Of a stretch of DNA of 64,000 nucleotides, positions 9,401 through 21,815 are shown piece after piece. The stretch's first letter is position 1; every line of letters begins with the position of its first letter. The position numbers and the translations under genes are program-made. The DNA lies in NCBI RefSeq assembly GCF_030812675.1, contig NZ_JAUSTE010000009.1, forward strand, positions 62,001 through 126,000, in the 5' to 3' direction. The DNA comes from Sinomonas atrocyanea (GTDB taxonomy: Bacteria; Actinomycetota; Actinomycetes; Actinomycetales; Micrococcaceae). Under the pieces are notes generated by a model. It was not told the origin of the DNA and did no database searches. It saw nothing but the letters and a program-made list of their open reading frames with translations.

Positions 9401-10285
9401 ATGCACATCGGACTCATCGGCCTCGGCAAGATGGGCTTCAACATGCGCGAGCGGCTCCGCCGCGCGGGCATCGAGGTCACCGGCTTCGACCGCAACCCCG
9501 AGGTCTCGGACGCCGCATCCGTCGACGAGCTCGTGACCGCACTGCCGACGCCGCGCATCGTGTGGGTCATGGTGCCCTCCGGCACTGTCACCGACGCCGT
9601 CGTGGCCGACCTCGCCGAGAAGCTCCAGGCGGGCGACCTCGTCATCGACGGGGGCAACTCGCGCTTCACGGAGGACCAGCGGCACGCCGAGCAGCTCGCG
9701 CAGAAGGGGATCCGCTTCCTCGACTGCGGCGTCTCCGGCGGCGTGTGGGGACTCGAGAACGGCTACGGGCTCATGGTCGGCGGCGATGCGGCGGATGTCG
9801 AGCGGGCGCTTCCGGTCTTCGACGCGCTCCGTCCGGAGGGCGAGCGGGCCGATGGCTTCGTCCATGTGGGCGGCACGGGGGCGGGCCACTACGCCAAGAT
9901 GGTCCACAACGGCATCGAGTACGGGCTCATGCAGTCCTACGCAGAGGGCTACCAGCTGCTGGCCGCCAAGGACATCATCACCGACCTGCCGGGGACCTTC
10001 CGGGCATGGCAGAAGGGCACCGTGGTGCGCTCGTGGCTGCTCGACCTGCTGGTCAAGGCGCTCGAGGAGGACCCAGGCCTGGCGAACATCGACGACTACG
10101 TCGAGGATTCGGGCGAGGGCCGCTGGACGGTCGAGGAGGCGATCGCCAACGCGGTGCCTGCCCCCGCGATCACCGCGGCGCTCTTCGCGCGCTTCGAGTC
10201 CCGTGAGGACTCCTCCCCCGCGATGAAGATGGTCTCGGCCCTCCGCCACCAGTTCGGCGGGCACGCGACGCGCCCGGCGAAGTAG
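9401..10285 (+). CDS. gnd: 6-phosphogluconate dehydrogenase (short form)
   Basis: 294 aa. Oxidatively decarboxylates 6-phosphogluconate to ribulose 5-phosphate in the pentose phosphate pathway. The N-terminal Rossmann motif is GLIGLGKMG (residues 4-12). [16 protein letters not shown] and [20 protein letters not shown] are the substrate-site signatures. It is the roughly 300-residue form, which is often NAD-linked, not the 470-residue E. coli type; cofactor preference is inferred. Insertion between dnaN and recF is a usual Micrococcales arrangement. Start ATG with GAAGGGAG upstream. Confidence 0.93.
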   Translation: MHIGLIGLGKMGFNMRERLRRAGIEVTGFDRNPEVSDAASVDELVTALPTPRIVWVMVPSGTVTDAVVADLAEKLQAGDLVIDGGNSRFTEDQRHAEQLAQKGIRFLDCGVSGGVWGLENGYGLMVGGDAADVERALPVFDALRPEGERADGFVHVGGTGAGHYAKMVHNGIEYGLMQSYAEGYQLLAAKDIITDLPGTFRAWQKGTVVRSWLLDLLVKALEEDPGLANIDDYVEDSGEGRWTVEEAIANAVPAPAITAALFARFESREDSSPAMKMVSALRHQFGGHATRPAK

Positions 10286-10304
10286 AGCGGAGCCCCGCCG
10301 ACCG

Positions 10305-11591
10305 GTGTACGCCGAACGCCTCTCCCTGACCGACTTCCGCTCCTACGCCCAGCTCGACCTCGAGCTGTCCCCAGGTGCGACGGTCCTCGTGGGCCAGAAC
10401 GGGGTCGGCAAGACCAACCTCGTGGAAGCGCTCGGGATGCTCTCGACGCTCAGCTCCCACCGGGTCAGCTCGGACGCTCCCCTCGTGCGCTTCGGCGCCG
10501 AGCGCGCACTGGTCCGCGCCGCCTTCGTGCGGGGAACCCAGCGCTCGGCGCTCGAACTCGAGATCAACCCCGGGCGCGCCAACCGCGGCCGCATCAACCG
10601 CGGGGCCACGATCCGCGCCAGGGACCTCCTCGGGATCGCCCGCACCGTCCTGTTCGCCCCCGAGGACCTCGCGCTCGTCAAGGGCGACCCCTCGTCCCGG
10701 CGCCGCTTCCTCGACGAGCTCCTCACGGTGCTCCTGCCCCACCTCGCGGGGACGCGCGCGGACTACGACCGCGTGCTCAAACAGCGCAACGCGCTCCTGA
10801 AGAGCGCCCGGGCCGCGAGGTTCTCGCGCCGGGGCGGCCCCGACGCCCGTGACGCCTCGGGCGGGGCCAGCGTCGAGTCGACGCTCGAGGTGTGGGACAC
10901 GCACTTGGCCCAGGCCGGAGCACGCCTGCTGGCGGCACGGGTCGCGCTCGTCGGACGCCTCGCCCCGCACCTCGATGCCGCCTACGCCCAGCTGACGGAC
11001 GGATCGAAGGTGACCCGCGCCGTCTACCGCTCGAGCGTCGAGGGTGCGGTCCCCGACGCGGAGGAGGATGCGGACGACGCCGGCCACGCGCCGTCGTCCT
11101 TCGGGGAACCGCCGGCGGCGGGCGGCTCCCCGGGTCTCGCCGGCCTCGGCGTCGACGAGATCGCCGAGCGCTTCCTCGCCGCCCTGGCGGCGGCGCGCCC
11201 ACGCGAGCTCGAGCGGGGCCTGACGCTCGTGGGCCCGCACCGCGACGACCTCGAGCTCCTTCTGGGTGAGGCGCCCGCGAAGGGGTTCGCCTCCCACGGC
11301 GAGACCTGGTCGTTCGCGCTCGCGCTGCGCCTCGCCTCCTACTACGTGATGCTCGACGACTCGGCCGTGCCGGGAGACGAGCCCATCCTCATCCTCGACG
11401 ACGTGTTCGCCGAGCTCGACGCGACGCGGAGGGCCCGGCTCGCCGCGATCGTGGCGAAGGCGGAGCAGGTCCTCGTCACGGCCGCGGTCGACGCCGACAT
11501 TCCGCCCGAGCTGGGCGGGCGGCGGATCCGCGTGTTCCCCGGCGCTGTCGACGACGGCGACGCCGCGCGCCCGGAGCACGGGGATGCCTGA
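10305..11591 (+). CDS. recF: DNA replication and repair protein RecF
   Basis: 428 aa. SMC-like ATPase that helps load RecA at gaps through RecOR. Walker A is GQNGVGKT at residues 30-37, preceded by [14 protein letters not shown]. The C-terminal ABC-type Walker B is [12 protein letters not shown], after the [15 protein letters not shown] region. About residues 245-285 form an acidic Gly/Pro-rich insert that lengthens it beyond the usual 370-390 residues. Start is GTG, 19 bp after gnd. The end overlaps the DUF721 start by 8 bp. Confidence 0.96.
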   Translation: MYAERLSLTDFRSYAQLDLELSPGATVLVGQNGVGKTNLVEALGMLSTLSSHRVSSDAPLVRFGAERALVRAAFVRGTQRSALELEINPGRANRGRINRGATIRARDLLGIARTVLFAPEDLALVKGDPSSRRRFLDELLTVLLPHLAGTRADYDRVLKQRNALLKSARAARFSRRGGPDARDASGGASVESTLEVWDTHLAQAGARLLAARVALVGRLAPHLDAAYAQLTDGSKVTRAVYRSSVEGAVPDAEEDADDAGHAPSSFGEPPAAGGSPGLAGLGVDEIAERFLAALAAARPRELERGLTLVGPHRDDLELLLGEAPAKGFASHGETWSFALALRLASYYVMLDDSAVPGDEPILILDDVFAELDATRRARLAAIVAKAEQVLVTAAVDADIPPELGGRRIRVFPGAVDDGDAARPEHGDA

Positions 11592-12123
11592 GGAGACGGG
11601 CCCCGGGCTCCCCGACGGGATCGATGCCGCCCGCACCGCCCTCAACCGGGTGCGCCAGGCCGCCCAGGCGCGTGGCGAGGTCCGCGTCCGTGCCACGGGC
11701 CCGCTCGTGGCGGATCCCAACGCCCCCCGGCCGCGGACCCGTCAGCGGCCGGCGGCCGGCTACAGCGGGCGCGACCCGCAGGGACTCGGCAGCGTGGTCA
11801 GCCGCATGGTCGCCGAGCGCGGCTGGAACTCCCCCGTGTCCGTCGGGTCGGTCATGTCCCGGTGGGCGCAGCTCGTGGGGCCGGAGATCTCGGCGCACTG
11901 CACGCCGGAGAGCTTCGAGGGCACCGAGCTGCGCGTCCGCTGCGACTCCACGGCGTGGGCCACCCAGCTCCGCCTCCTGGCCCCCCGCCTCATGGACCGC
12001 TTCCGGCGCGAGCTCGGGGACGGGATCGTCACGAAGATCCATGTGCTGGGCCCCTCGGCGCCGAGCTGGCGGAAGGGACCCCGCCATGTCCGCGGGCGAG
12101 GACCACGCGACACGTACGGGTGA
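11584..12123 (+). CDS. DUF721 (DciA-like) protein
   Basis: 179 aa. The DUF721 domain spans about 70-165 ([20 protein letters not shown], then [20 protein letters not shown] and [20 protein letters not shown]). DUF721 members called DciA load the replicative helicase in bacteria lacking DnaC, and mycobacterial DciA is essential, so a replication role is likely but inferred. The N-terminal 65 residues are basic and Pro/Ala-rich. Start overlaps recF by 8 bp, consistent with coupling. Conserved place between recF and gyrB. Confidence 0.9.
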   Translation: MPEETGPGLPDGIDAARTALNRVRQAAQARGEVRVRATGPLVADPNAPRPRTRQRPAAGYSGRDPQGLGSVVSRMVAERGWNSPVSVGSVMSRWAQLVGPEISAHCTPESFEGTELRVRCDSTAWATQLRLLAPRLMDRFRRELGDGIVTKIHVLGPSAPSWRKGPRHVRGRGPRDTYG

Positions 12124-12329
12124 GGAGGGGCGGATCCCGTGGACGGCGCGTATGGCGCTCGGCAGCCCGGGACCCGCACTCCCCCTTGGAAGGCCTCCAT
12201 TGCGAGTCGCCACGAGCCGCTTGCGCGCCTCCCAGAGGCAATCGGGGTGCCGTTGTCGGCCCCCGCGCGCGGGAACCGGTAGAATTGACACGTTAAGCCT
12301 GCCGAACGGAAGAGGGGTCGAGAACGCCT

Positions 12330-14438
12330 GTGGCTGACGAGAGTCCAGTGGACCCAAACACCCAGCAGAACGAGTACGAGCCCAGCGGGCAGCAGGTTCC
12401 ATCGCAGCCCTCCGGATCCAGCCCCGAAACCCGTGAATACGGGGCGAGCAGCATCACCGTGCTCGAAGGCCTCGAAGCCGTCCGCAAGCGGCCGGGCATG
12501 TACATCGGCTCCACCGGGCCCCGTGGCCTCCACCACCTCGTGTACGAGGTCGTGGACAACTCGGTCGACGAGGCGCTGGCCGGGTACTGCGACCACATCC
12601 AGGTCACGCTCCAGGACGACGGCGGCGTGCGGGTCGAGGACAACGGCCGCGGCATCCCCGTCGACATCCATCCCACCGAGGGCAGGCCCACCGTCGAGGT
12701 CGTCATGACGATCCTGCACGCCGGCGGCAAGTTCGGCGGCGGCGGGTACAGCGTCTCCGGCGGCCTCCACGGCGTCGGCATCTCCGTGGTCAACGCGCTC
12801 TCGACCCGTGTGGAGACCGAGGTGCGGCGGCAGGGCCACGCCTGGCGCATGTCCTTCCGCGATGGAGGCCACCCGGTCGGCGACCTCATCGAGGGCGAGG
12901 CGACGGACTCCACCGGAACCATCCAGACCTTCTACCCGGATCCGTCGATCTTCGAGAGCACGGAATTCGACTTCGAGACCCTCCGCGCCCGGTTCCAGCA
13001 GATGGCCTTCCTCAACAAGGGCCTGCGCATCACCCTCACGGACGAGCGGCGTGGCGAGGAGGAGGAGAGCGAGGTCGCCGGCGAGAGCGCCGAGGCCGGC
13101 ATCCCCGCCGAGGAGGCCAAGTCCACTCCCACCCGCCGGGTGGTCGACTACAAGTACGACGACGGCCTGCTCGACTACGTCAAGCACCTGAACTCCTCGA
13201 AGAAGATCGAGGTGATCCACGAGGAGGTCATCGCGTTCGAGAGCACGGACCACGAGCGCAAGATGGCCCTCGAGGTCGCGATGCAGTGGACCACCGCCTA
13301 CGCGGAGTCGGTGCACACGTACGCGAACACGATCAACACCCACGAGGGCGGCACCCACGAGGAGGGCTTCCGCGCGGCGATGACCTCGCTCGTGAACCGC
13401 TACGCGCGCGAGAAGGGCATCCTCAAGGACAAGGACGACAACCTCAGCGGCGAGGACGTGCGCGAGGGCCTCACCGCCGTGGTCAGCATCAAGCTCGCCG
13501 AGCCGCAGTTCGAGGGCCAGACCAAGACCAAACTCGGGAACTCCGAGGCCAAGGGCTTCGTCCAGCGCGTGGTGACCGACCAGCTCGGCGACTGGCTCGA
13601 GCGCAACCCGGGCCCCGCCAAGGACGTGATCCGCAAGGCCATCCAGGCTTCACAGGCCCGCATGGCCGCCCGGAAGGCCCGCGACAACGCCCGCCGCAAG
13701 AGCCCGCTCGAGTCCTTCGGGATGCCGGGCAAGCTCTCGGACTGCTCGAGCAAGGACCCCTCGCGCTGCGAGGTCTACATCGTGGAGGGCGACTCGGCCG
13801 GCGGCTCCGCCAAGCGCGGGCGCAACCCCGAGACCCAGGCGATCCTGCCGCTGCGCGGCAAGATCCTCAACGTGGAGCGCGCGCGCCTCGACAAGGCGCT
13901 CGGCAACGCCGAGGTCCAGTCGATGATCACCGCGTTCGGCTCGGGGATCGGCGAGGACTTCGACATCGCCAAGCTCCGCTACCACAAGATCGTGCTCATG
14001 GCCGATGCCGACGTGGACGGCCAGCACATCACCACGCTGCTGCTGACCCTGCTGTTCCGGTACATGCGCCCGCTCATCGACAACGGCTACGTCTACCTCG
14101 CGCAGCCGCCGCTCTACCGCATCAAGTGGTCCAACCACGCCCACGACTACGTGTTCAGCGACCGGGAGCGGGACGAGGCGATCCGGACGGGCCTAGCCAA
14201 CGGCCAGCGGCTGCCCAAGGAGAACGGCATCCAGCGCTACAAGGGCCTCGGCGAGATGGACTACACCGAGCTGTGGGACACCACCATGGACCCCGACCGG
14301 CGCACGCTGCTGCAGGTGACCATGGAGGACGCCGCAGCCGCGGACCAGACCTTCACCGTCCTGATGGGCGACGACGTCGAGTCCCGGCGCCACTTCATCC
14401 AGCAGAACGCCAAGGACGTCCGCTTCCTGGACATCTGA
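12330..14438 (+). CDS. gyrB: DNA gyrase subunit B
   Basis: 702 aa. ATPase/TOPRIM subunit of gyrase, which introduces negative supercoils. GHKL motifs follow an acidic 45-residue leader: [27 protein letters not shown] and [15 protein letters not shown]. The TOPRIM domain has [17 protein letters not shown] and [12 protein letters not shown] roughly 35-residue acidic insert after [11 protein letters not shown] is usual in actinobacteria. Start GTG; the ribosome site is weak (GAGGGG about 13 bp away). A TAGAAT -10-like hexamer at 12280-12285 in the 206-bp upstream gap is the best promoter candidate. Confidence 0.97.
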   Translation: MADESPVDPNTQQNEYEPSGQQVPSQPSGSSPETREYGASSITVLEGLEAVRKRPGMYIGSTGPRGLHHLVYEVVDNSVDEALAGYCDHIQVTLQDDGGVRVEDNGRGIPVDIHPTEGRPTVEVVMTILHAGGKFGGGGYSVSGGLHGVGISVVNALSTRVETEVRRQGHAWRMSFRDGGHPVGDLIEGEATDSTGTIQTFYPDPSIFESTEFDFETLRARFQQMAFLNKGLRITLTDERRGEEEESEVAGESAEAGIPAEEAKSTPTRRVVDYKYDDGLLDYVKHLNSSKKIEVIHEEVIAFESTDHERKMALEVAMQWTTAYAESVHTYANTINTHEGGTHEEGFRAAMTSLVNRYAREKGILKDKDDNLSGEDVREGLTAVVSIKLAEPQFEGQTKTKLGNSEAKGFVQRVVTDQLGDWLERNPGPAKDVIRKAIQASQARMAARKARDNARRKSPLESFGMPGKLSDCSSKDPSRCEVYIVEGDSAGGSAKRGRNPETQAILPLRGKILNVERARLDKALGNAEVQSMITAFGSGIGEDFDIAKLRYHKIVLMADADVDGQHITTLLLTLLFRYMRPLIDNGYVYLAQPPLYRIKWSNHAHDYVFSDRERDEAIRTGLANGQRLPKENGIQRYKGLGEMDYTELWDTTMDPDRRTLLQVTMEDAAAADQTFTVLMGDDVESRRHFIQQNAKDVRFLDI

Positions 14439-14472
14439 TCTCGGGTCGGAAAGCAATTAGAGGAGAGAATCT

Positions 14473-17129
<2,657 letters not shown>

Positions 17130-17133
<4 letters not shown>

Positions 17134-17747
17134 GCACGCCCGAGAACACGCCGTCGTCCGGGGGCTATCCGCAGGCCGCGTCCCCGTCACGGCCGCCGCA
17201 GCGTCCCACGGTGCCGCCCCAGTCGGCGAACTCCGCGGGACAGCGGCCGGGAGGCCGCCCCGCGGAGCGTCCGCTCACCGCGGCCGCGGCGCAGCGTGCC
17301 GCCACCGCGCAGCAGCGCCCCGTCGGCCCGGGCCAGCGTCCCGGCCAGGCAGGCCTCGTCCGGCCGGCGCCGAAGGCCAAGCAGCGCCGTGCGCGCCTGA
17401 TCGTGAGCAAGGTCGACACGTGGTCCGTGCTCAAGATGTCCTTCCTGCTCTCGGTGGCGCTCGGCATCGTCACGGTCGTCGCATCGATCGTGCTGTGGAT
17501 GGTCCTCGACGTCACCGGCATCTTCGACAAGATCAACGGCCTCCTGGGCGAGATCGGCGGCTCGGAGAGCGGCGGCGCCCTCGACCTGAAGAAGATCGCC
17601 TCGCTCGGCCAGGTGGCCTCGTTCGCGACCATCATCGCCGTGGTCAACGTGGTGCTGCTGACCGCGCTGTCGATGCTCACGGCCGTGCTGTACAACATCT
17701 CGGCCACCCTCGTGGGCGGCGTCGGAGTGACCCTCACCGACGACTGA
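17130..17747 (+). CDS. DUF3566 membrane protein
   Basis: 205 aa. Residues 1-85 are Pro/Gln/Ala-rich and cytoplasmic by prediction. The DUF3566 domain follows from about 88, with two membrane helices at about 105-127 ([20 protein letters not shown]) and 168-195. The family is found next to gyrA across actinobacteria; its function is not known to me. GTG start overlaps the gyrA stop, so it is coupled to gyrA translation. Confidence 0.88.
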
Positions 17748-17809
17748 GGGGGATTTGGCCGCGGGCCGAGGTGTGCTGTAGAGTCATATCTCGGCCCGAG
17801 GGCCACTGA

Positions 17810-17883
17810 GGGCGTATAGCTCAGGCGGTTAGAGCGCTTCGCTGATAACGAAGAGGTCCCAGGTTCAAGTCCTGGTACGCCCA
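17810..17883 (+). tRNA. tRNA-Ile (GAT)
   Basis: 74-nt cloverleaf. The acceptor stem GGGCGTA pairs with TACGCCC, and the T-arm has GGTTCAAGTCC. The anticodon GAT is at 17844-17846 in loop CTGATAA, flanked by a CTTCG/CGAAG stem. The discriminator is A and CCA is not encoded. A promoter TTGGCC-N18-TAGAGT (17755-17784) lies just upstream. First of the tRNA-Ile/tRNA-Ala pair usual after gyrA in this group. Confidence 0.97.
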
Positions 17884-17917
17884 CGGATCCTGGTATCCGA
17901 ACCATGTGGAGGTGCCC

Positions 17918-18037
17918 GTGAAGAGACTGATTGCGATCGCAGTCGCTGCTCTCGCGGGTGCCTTCCTGTATCGGAAGGCCAAGGAGTCCGAGGCCCAGAA
18001 GGGCATCTGGAGCGGCTCGACGGACAAGGTCGAGTAG
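17918..18037 (+). CDS. DLW-39 family small protein
   Basis: 39 aa. Begins MKRLIAIAVAALAGAFLYRK: a single hydrophobic N-terminal helix followed by a charged tail with the family-like site KGIWSG. The DLW-39 family is a 39-residue actinobacterial protein encoded in this place near gyrA and tRNA-Ile; its role is unknown to me. GTG start with GGAGGT 6 bp upstream supports translation. Confidence 0.88.
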   Translation: MKRLIAIAVAALAGAFLYRKAKESEAQKGIWSGSTDKVE

Positions 18038-18055
18038 CACCGCTCCAGAGAACAC

Positions 18056-18128
18056 GGGGGCATGGCGCAATTGGTAGCGCACCTGCTTTGCAAGCAGGGG
18101 GTTAGGGGTTCGAGTCCCCTTGCCTCCA
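18056..18128 (+). tRNA. tRNA-Ala (TGC)
   Basis: 73-nt cloverleaf. The acceptor GGGGGCA pairs with TGCCTCC (one G-U), and the T-arm has GGTTCGAGTCC. The anticodon TGC is at 18089-18091 within loop TTTGCAA on a CCTGC/GCAGG stem. CCA is not encoded. It follows the DLW-39 gene by 18 bp and probably shares its transcript. Confidence 0.97.
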
Positions 18129-18143
18129 CCGTGAGATGAAGAG

Positions 18144-18182
18144 AGGAAGCCAGGCGTTCTGAACGCCTGGCTTCCTTTTTTT
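18144..18182 (+). terminator. Rho-independent terminator after tRNA-Ala
   Basis: Perfect 16-bp inverted repeat (arms 18144-18159 and 18161-18176) followed by a run of seven T. Strongest classical terminator in the window; it ends the gyrA / DUF3566 / tRNA stretch. Confidence 0.93.
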
Positions 18183-18296
18183 CCGCTGGACCTGTGCCAC
18201 AGCCGTGACGTGCGTCCGGCCGCACCCGCGGGAGGCCCGAGTCGGCCGCGTCTATCGCCGATGGCCCCCCCCAGAGCACCACGATGCGACGAGTGC

Positions 18297-18325
18297 TTGC
18301 CTCCGCTCGTCACCTGTTCTATAAC
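18297..18325 (+). promoter_or_regulatory. Promoter of the gntR-DUF1648 operon
   Basis: TTGCCT, a 17-bp spacer, then TATAAC, ending 29 bp before the GntR ATG. The following TCCTATATC makes a loose dyad with TATAAC and could be the GntR operator. Nothing else is seen in 18183-18296. Confidence 0.55.
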
Positions 18326-18354
18326 TCCTATATCAAAGGCGGAAGGCGGGAGCG

Positions 18355-18747
18355 ATGATCCTCACCGTCGACCTCGACAGCGAGGTGCCGATCTATCAGC
18401 AGCTCCGCGACCAGATCGTCGAGGCGATCGCACGGGGCGTGCTGACCGAGGGCAGCTCACTGCCGTCCACGCGAGCGCTCGCCGCGGACTTCGGGATCAA
18501 CTTCCACACGGTGAACAAGGCCTACGACCTCCTGCGCCAGCAGGGCCTGATCCGGCTCAACCGCAAGACCGGTGCGGTCGTGGCTCTGACCGACGCGGGC
18601 GCGCCGTTCCGCACAGAGTGGACCGCGAGGGCGCGGACCTTGCTGGCAGAGGCCATCGCCAGGGGATTGCCGGCCGAGGAGGTCCTCGCGACCTGTCGGT
18701 CCGTGCTCGATTCGTTCGGTTCCACCCCGCCAGAGGAGATGCCATGA
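18355..18747 (+). CDS. GntR-family regulator, YtrA type
   Basis: 130 aa. A winged helix-turn-helix occupies 10-75 (PIYQQLRDQIVEAIARGVLT, SLPSTRALAADFGINFHTVN, KAYDLLRQQGLIRLNRKTGA), with only a short helical C-terminus, as in the YtrA subfamily, which has no large ligand domain and usually controls a linked membrane protein or ABC transporter. ATG with GGCGGGAG upstream. The stop overlaps the next gene as ATGA, so it very likely regulates its own operon with the DUF1648 membrane protein. Confidence 0.88.
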   Translation: MILTVDLDSEVPIYQQLRDQIVEAIARGVLTEGSSLPSTRALAADFGINFHTVNKAYDLLRQQGLIRLNRKTGAVVALTDAGAPFRTEWTARARTLLAEAIARGLPAEEVLATCRSVLDSFGSTPPEEMP

Positions 18748-19826
18748 CCATTGCCATCGTCCTGAGCTCGGTGCTGTCGGCACTGGTGCTGGCAGTCGCC
18801 CTCGCGCTTCCCTCGATCAACAGTCCGACGGTGCCCTTCGGCGTGCGGGTGCCGGTGCACCATGCCGACGACCCGACGGTGCAGCGGCAGACCCGCATCT
18901 ACCGATGGCGGGTATCGGCCAGCTGGATCGTCGCGGCCGCGGTCGGCGTCGCCCTCTACAGCCTGACAGGCGAGACACTCACACTGTCGCTGTCGGTGCT
19001 GCTTCTCGTCGGATTCTGGTACGGCTGCTTCTTCCTGGCCAATCGCGAGATCCGTGCGGCCAAGGCTGCCGAGGGATGGTACGAGGGCCTTCACCAGGGC
19101 ATCGCCGTGGACACCGGACTGCGGACCGCCCCTCCGCGGTTTCCGTGGCTCTGGTTGGCGCCCGCACTGATCGTCACGGTGGCAACCGTGGTGATCGGTG
19201 TGCTCAGCTACCCGTCTATGCCTGAGGTGCTCGCCGTGCACTACGCGAAGGGCGTGCCCAACCGGTTGGCGTCCAAATCGGTGGGCGCAGCCTTCTCGCT
19301 GGTGTTCGTGCAGATCGGCATTACCGCACTGCTCGCCGGTATGGCAGGGGCCATCATCTTCCGCAGCCGTCCGGACATCGACCCAGCACACCCGAGCGGG
19401 TCCGCGCGCTGGCACCGCCACTACGTGGTGCTGGGCGCCAGGGCCCTGCTCGGGCTGGCCGCGATGATCGACGTCGGGATGCTGGGATCATCGTTGCTGA
19501 TGTGGACCGGGACGGCCACCCCATGGGCGCATGCTGTGGTCGCACTCCCGATCCTGGCCGCTGTCGCGGTGGCCGCCGTGGTCCTGGCCCGGAACAATCG
19601 CGAGCCGGATGCGGGCGACGAGGACACCGGCCTATCCCACCGGGACGATGACAGGTACTGGCGCGGCGGACTGTTCTACATCAACCGCGAAGACCCCGCG
19701 CTGATGGTTCCTCGCCGGTTCGGTCTGGGGTGGACGCTCAATTTCGGCAATCCCACGACAGCGATGCTCGCGGCCGGCGTGGTCGCGCTGATTGGCCTCG
19801 TGATCACGCTCCGTTTCGAGGGTTGA
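18744..19826 (+). CDS. DUF1648/DUF5808 membrane protein
   Basis: 360 aa. Start ATG at 18744 overlaps the gntR stop; a much longer open frame upstream lies inside gntR and is not used. Membrane helices at about 4-24, 58-75, 78-98, 136-156, 184-207, 225-250, 260-280 and 338-357. The DUF1648 motif is in PEVLAVHYAKGVPNRLASKS, and the C-terminal DUF5808 motif is in DDRYWRGGLFYINREDPALM. Such proteins occur with YtrA-type regulators in Firmicutes and actinobacteria and may respond to envelope stress; the function is unproven. Confidence 0.8.
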   Translation: MTIAIVLSSVLSALVLAVALALPSINSPTVPFGVRVPVHHADDPTVQRQTRIYRWRVSASWIVAAAVGVALYSLTGETLTLSLSVLLLVGFWYGCFFLANREIRAAKAAEGWYEGLHQGIAVDTGLRTAPPRFPWLWLAPALIVTVATVVIGVLSYPSMPEVLAVHYAKGVPNRLASKSVGAAFSLVFVQIGITALLAGMAGAIIFRSRPDIDPAHPSGSARWHRHYVVLGARALLGLAAMIDVGMLGSSLLMWTGTATPWAHAVVALPILAAVAVAAVVLARNNREPDAGDEDTGLSHRDDDRYWRGGLFYINREDPALMVPRRFGLGWTLNFGNPTTAMLAAGVVALIGLVITLRFEG

Positions 19827-19886
19827 CCCCGGCAGGTCACCTGGGTCACGCGCGGCTGCCATACCGCCCGGCACTAGAGTGGGCTG

Positions 19887-20792
19887 GTGATCCCCCTCCT
19901 CGTGGTGCTCGGAGTGCTCGGCGTCTCTGCCTCCGGCCCGCTCATCGCCGGAACGCTCGCGGGAACCTCGGTCACCGCGCTCGCCATCGCGTTCTGGCGC
20001 AACGCGATCGCCTCACTCGTCATGGCGGCGCCGGTCGCCGTGCGGAGCCCGGGCCAGTTCCGCCGGCTCACCCGCAGGGACCTGCTCTGGTCCTCCCTGG
20101 CCGGCGTGGCGCTCGCCTTCCACTTCGTGTGCTTCATCGTGTCCTTGACGCTGACATCGGTCGCGGCGTCCACGGCCCTCGTGTGCCTCCAGTCGGGGTG
20201 GATCGCGGTCTTCTCGGTGCTGCGCGGCCGCAAGCTCCCCGTGCCCGTGCTTGCAGGACTCGGGCTCGCGTTCCTCGGCGTTGTCGCCATCACGGGGCTG
20301 GACCTCGGCTCCTCCCACGAGGCGGCACTCGGAGACCTCCTCGCGGTCGCGGGAGGCATCCTCGCCGGCCTCTACACGATGGCCGGCGGCAAGGCCCGGC
20401 AGACCATGGGCACGGGAACCTACACGGCGCTCTGCTATGGGGTGTGCGCCGCGCTCGTGGCCGTCATGGCCCTCGCGACCGGCGAGCGGCTCACCGGATT
20501 CGAGCCCGCGGGGTGGGCGGGCATCCTCGCGATCACGGCCGCCGCCCAGCTGGTCGGCCACACGGCGTTCAACCACCTCGTCGCAACCCTGAGCCCGCTC
20601 GTCGTCTCGATGTTCATCCTGCTCGAGATCCCCGGCGCGGCGCTCCTGGCCGCCGTGTTCCTCGGGGAGGTGCTGCCGGGCGGGACCTACGCGGGGCTGG
20701 GGCTCATCCTCGCAGGGCTCGCCGTCGTCGTCTCCGGCCAGCGGCGCACCCGGCGCGAGCCGCGGGTCGCGCCGGAGCTCGGGGCGGACTGA
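19887..20792 (+). CDS. EamA/DMT-superfamily permease
   Basis: 301 aa. About ten hydrophobic helices arranged as two five-helix EamA repeats (3-140 and about 150-285). The substrate cannot be read from sequence; relatives export amino acids or metabolites. The GTG start lies 6 bp after TAGAGT (19875-19880), the layout of a leaderless transcript, and there is no ribosome site. The stop is 2 bp from the convergent glycosyltransferase stop. Confidence 0.85.
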   Translation: MIPLLVVLGVLGVSASGPLIAGTLAGTSVTALAIAFWRNAIASLVMAAPVAVRSPGQFRRLTRRDLLWSSLAGVALAFHFVCFIVSLTLTSVAASTALVCLQSGWIAVFSVLRGRKLPVPVLAGLGLAFLGVVAITGLDLGSSHEAALGDLLAVAGGILAGLYTMAGGKARQTMGTGTYTALCYGVCAALVAVMALATGERLTGFEPAGWAGILAITAAAQLVGHTAFNHLVATLSPLVVSMFILLEIPGAALLAAVFLGEVLPGGTYAGLGLILAGLAVVVSGQRRTRREPRVAPELGAD

Positions 20793-20794
20793 CG

Positions 20795-21664
20795 CTAGAC
20801 GCCACCGCGCTTGACCGGCGGCTGGTTGGCCGAGTGGATGGCGCGCAGGAGCTTGGCCGGGTAGTACACCGAGAAGATCACCGCCATGGGGGCGCGCAGC
20901 GCGATCTTCTTGATGTTGTGCGCCTTGTACGTCCGGTCGAAGCGCTGCACGTAGTACCGGTAGTCCTTGGGCGAGTCCTCGAGGCGCCGGGCAGACATCC
21001 CCGAGACCATGTCGGGCCAGTACTGGATCTTGAGCCCACGCTCCGCGAGGTGCAGGGACAGGTCGATGTCCTCGTGCATCTCGTCCTTCTCGTCCCGGCA
21101 CGTCGAGTCCCGGATGGACTCCCACGCCGTGCGCCGGATGGCCATGTTGGAGCCGAACAGGAAGTGGTACTCGTGCCGCGAGAGCTTCAGGAGCAGCTGG
21201 CGCACCTTGTCGTCGGCCTTGAGGCCGAACCGCCGCATCGGCATGTCGTAGTAGATCACGGGGCCCGTCGCCGCCTGGACCGTGCTGTCCATGAAGGCCC
21301 GCTGGACCTCCTCGACCCAGTCCGGCTCGAGGAGCGAGTCAGCATCGATGCGGCCGATGACGTCCCCCGTGGCCGCGTCGAGGCCGAAGTTGCGGGTCGG
21401 GATGAGCCCCTGATCGCGGTCCTGGGTGAGGAGGATGATCCGGGACTCCGGGTACTCGGACTGCAGCTGGCACACGATCTGCGCCGTCGAGTCCTTCGAC
21501 ATGTTGTCGACCACGATGATCTCGTGCGCCGGGACGGACTGGTAGATGGCCGCCGTGACGCACTGGCGGATCACGCTCTCCTCGTTGTACGCCGGCACGA
21601 CGATGGACACGCTCGGCGGTTCGGGAGCAGCCGTCGTGGCGGGGAGCGCAGGGTCCTGGGACAT
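20795..21664 (-). CDS. Family 2 glycosyltransferase
   Basis: 289 aa. GT-A fold: SVSIVVPAYNEESVIRQCV, VVDNMSKDSTAQI, the metal-binding DxD-like IGRIDADSLLEPDWV and the acid motif DEMHEDIDLSLHL. It transfers a sugar from a nucleotide donor to an unknown acceptor, probably an envelope lipid or glycan. ATG 21664 was chosen because TAGATT lies 7 bp upstream (leaderless layout) and the fold starts soon after; longer in-frame starts run through a non-conserved stretch. The C-terminal AVIFSVYYPAKLLRAI may be a short membrane-associated helix. Confidence 0.87.
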   Translation of the reverse strand: MSQDPALPATTAAPEPPSVSIVVPAYNEESVIRQCVTAAIYQSVPAHEIIVVDNMSKDSTAQIVCQLQSEYPESRIILLTQDRDQGLIPTRNFGLDAATGDVIGRIDADSLLEPDWVEEVQRAFMDSTVQAATGPVIYYDMPMRRFGLKADDKVRQLLLKLSRHEYHFLFGSNMAIRRTAWESIRDSTCRDEKDEMHEDIDLSLHLAERGLKIQYWPDMVSGMSARRLEDSPKDYRYYVQRFDRTYKAHNIKKIALRAPMAVIFSVYYPAKLLRAIHSANQPPVKRGGV

Positions 21665-21751
21665 CACCACAAATCTAGCAAAGGGCTCCGGCGCCAGGGG
21701 GGCGCGCCCGGCGTGCCGCCCCTGGATGACGGCGGCCCGGCAGGGCATGGA

Positions 21752-21795
21752 AAACGGGCACGGGAGACGCGATCATGCGTCTCCCGCGCCCGTTT
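21752..21795 (-). terminator. Hairpin terminator after the 11-residue-repeat gene
   Basis: Nearly perfect 19-bp inverted repeat (21752-21770 and 21777-21795, one mismatch) with a 6-nt loop. Read on the minus strand it is followed by TTTT. It lies 20 bp past the stop of the minus-strand gene at 21816. Confidence 0.8.
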
Positions 21796-21815
21796 CAGCC
21801 GGTGGGAAGCGGACG

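Noticed and set aside
7928-10264. Very long minus-strand frames opposite dnaN-gnd, gyrA, benD and similar genes
   Set aside because: High-GC antisense frames with low-complexity His/Arg/Gly/Asp/Val translation; no domains, and they lie opposite clear genes.
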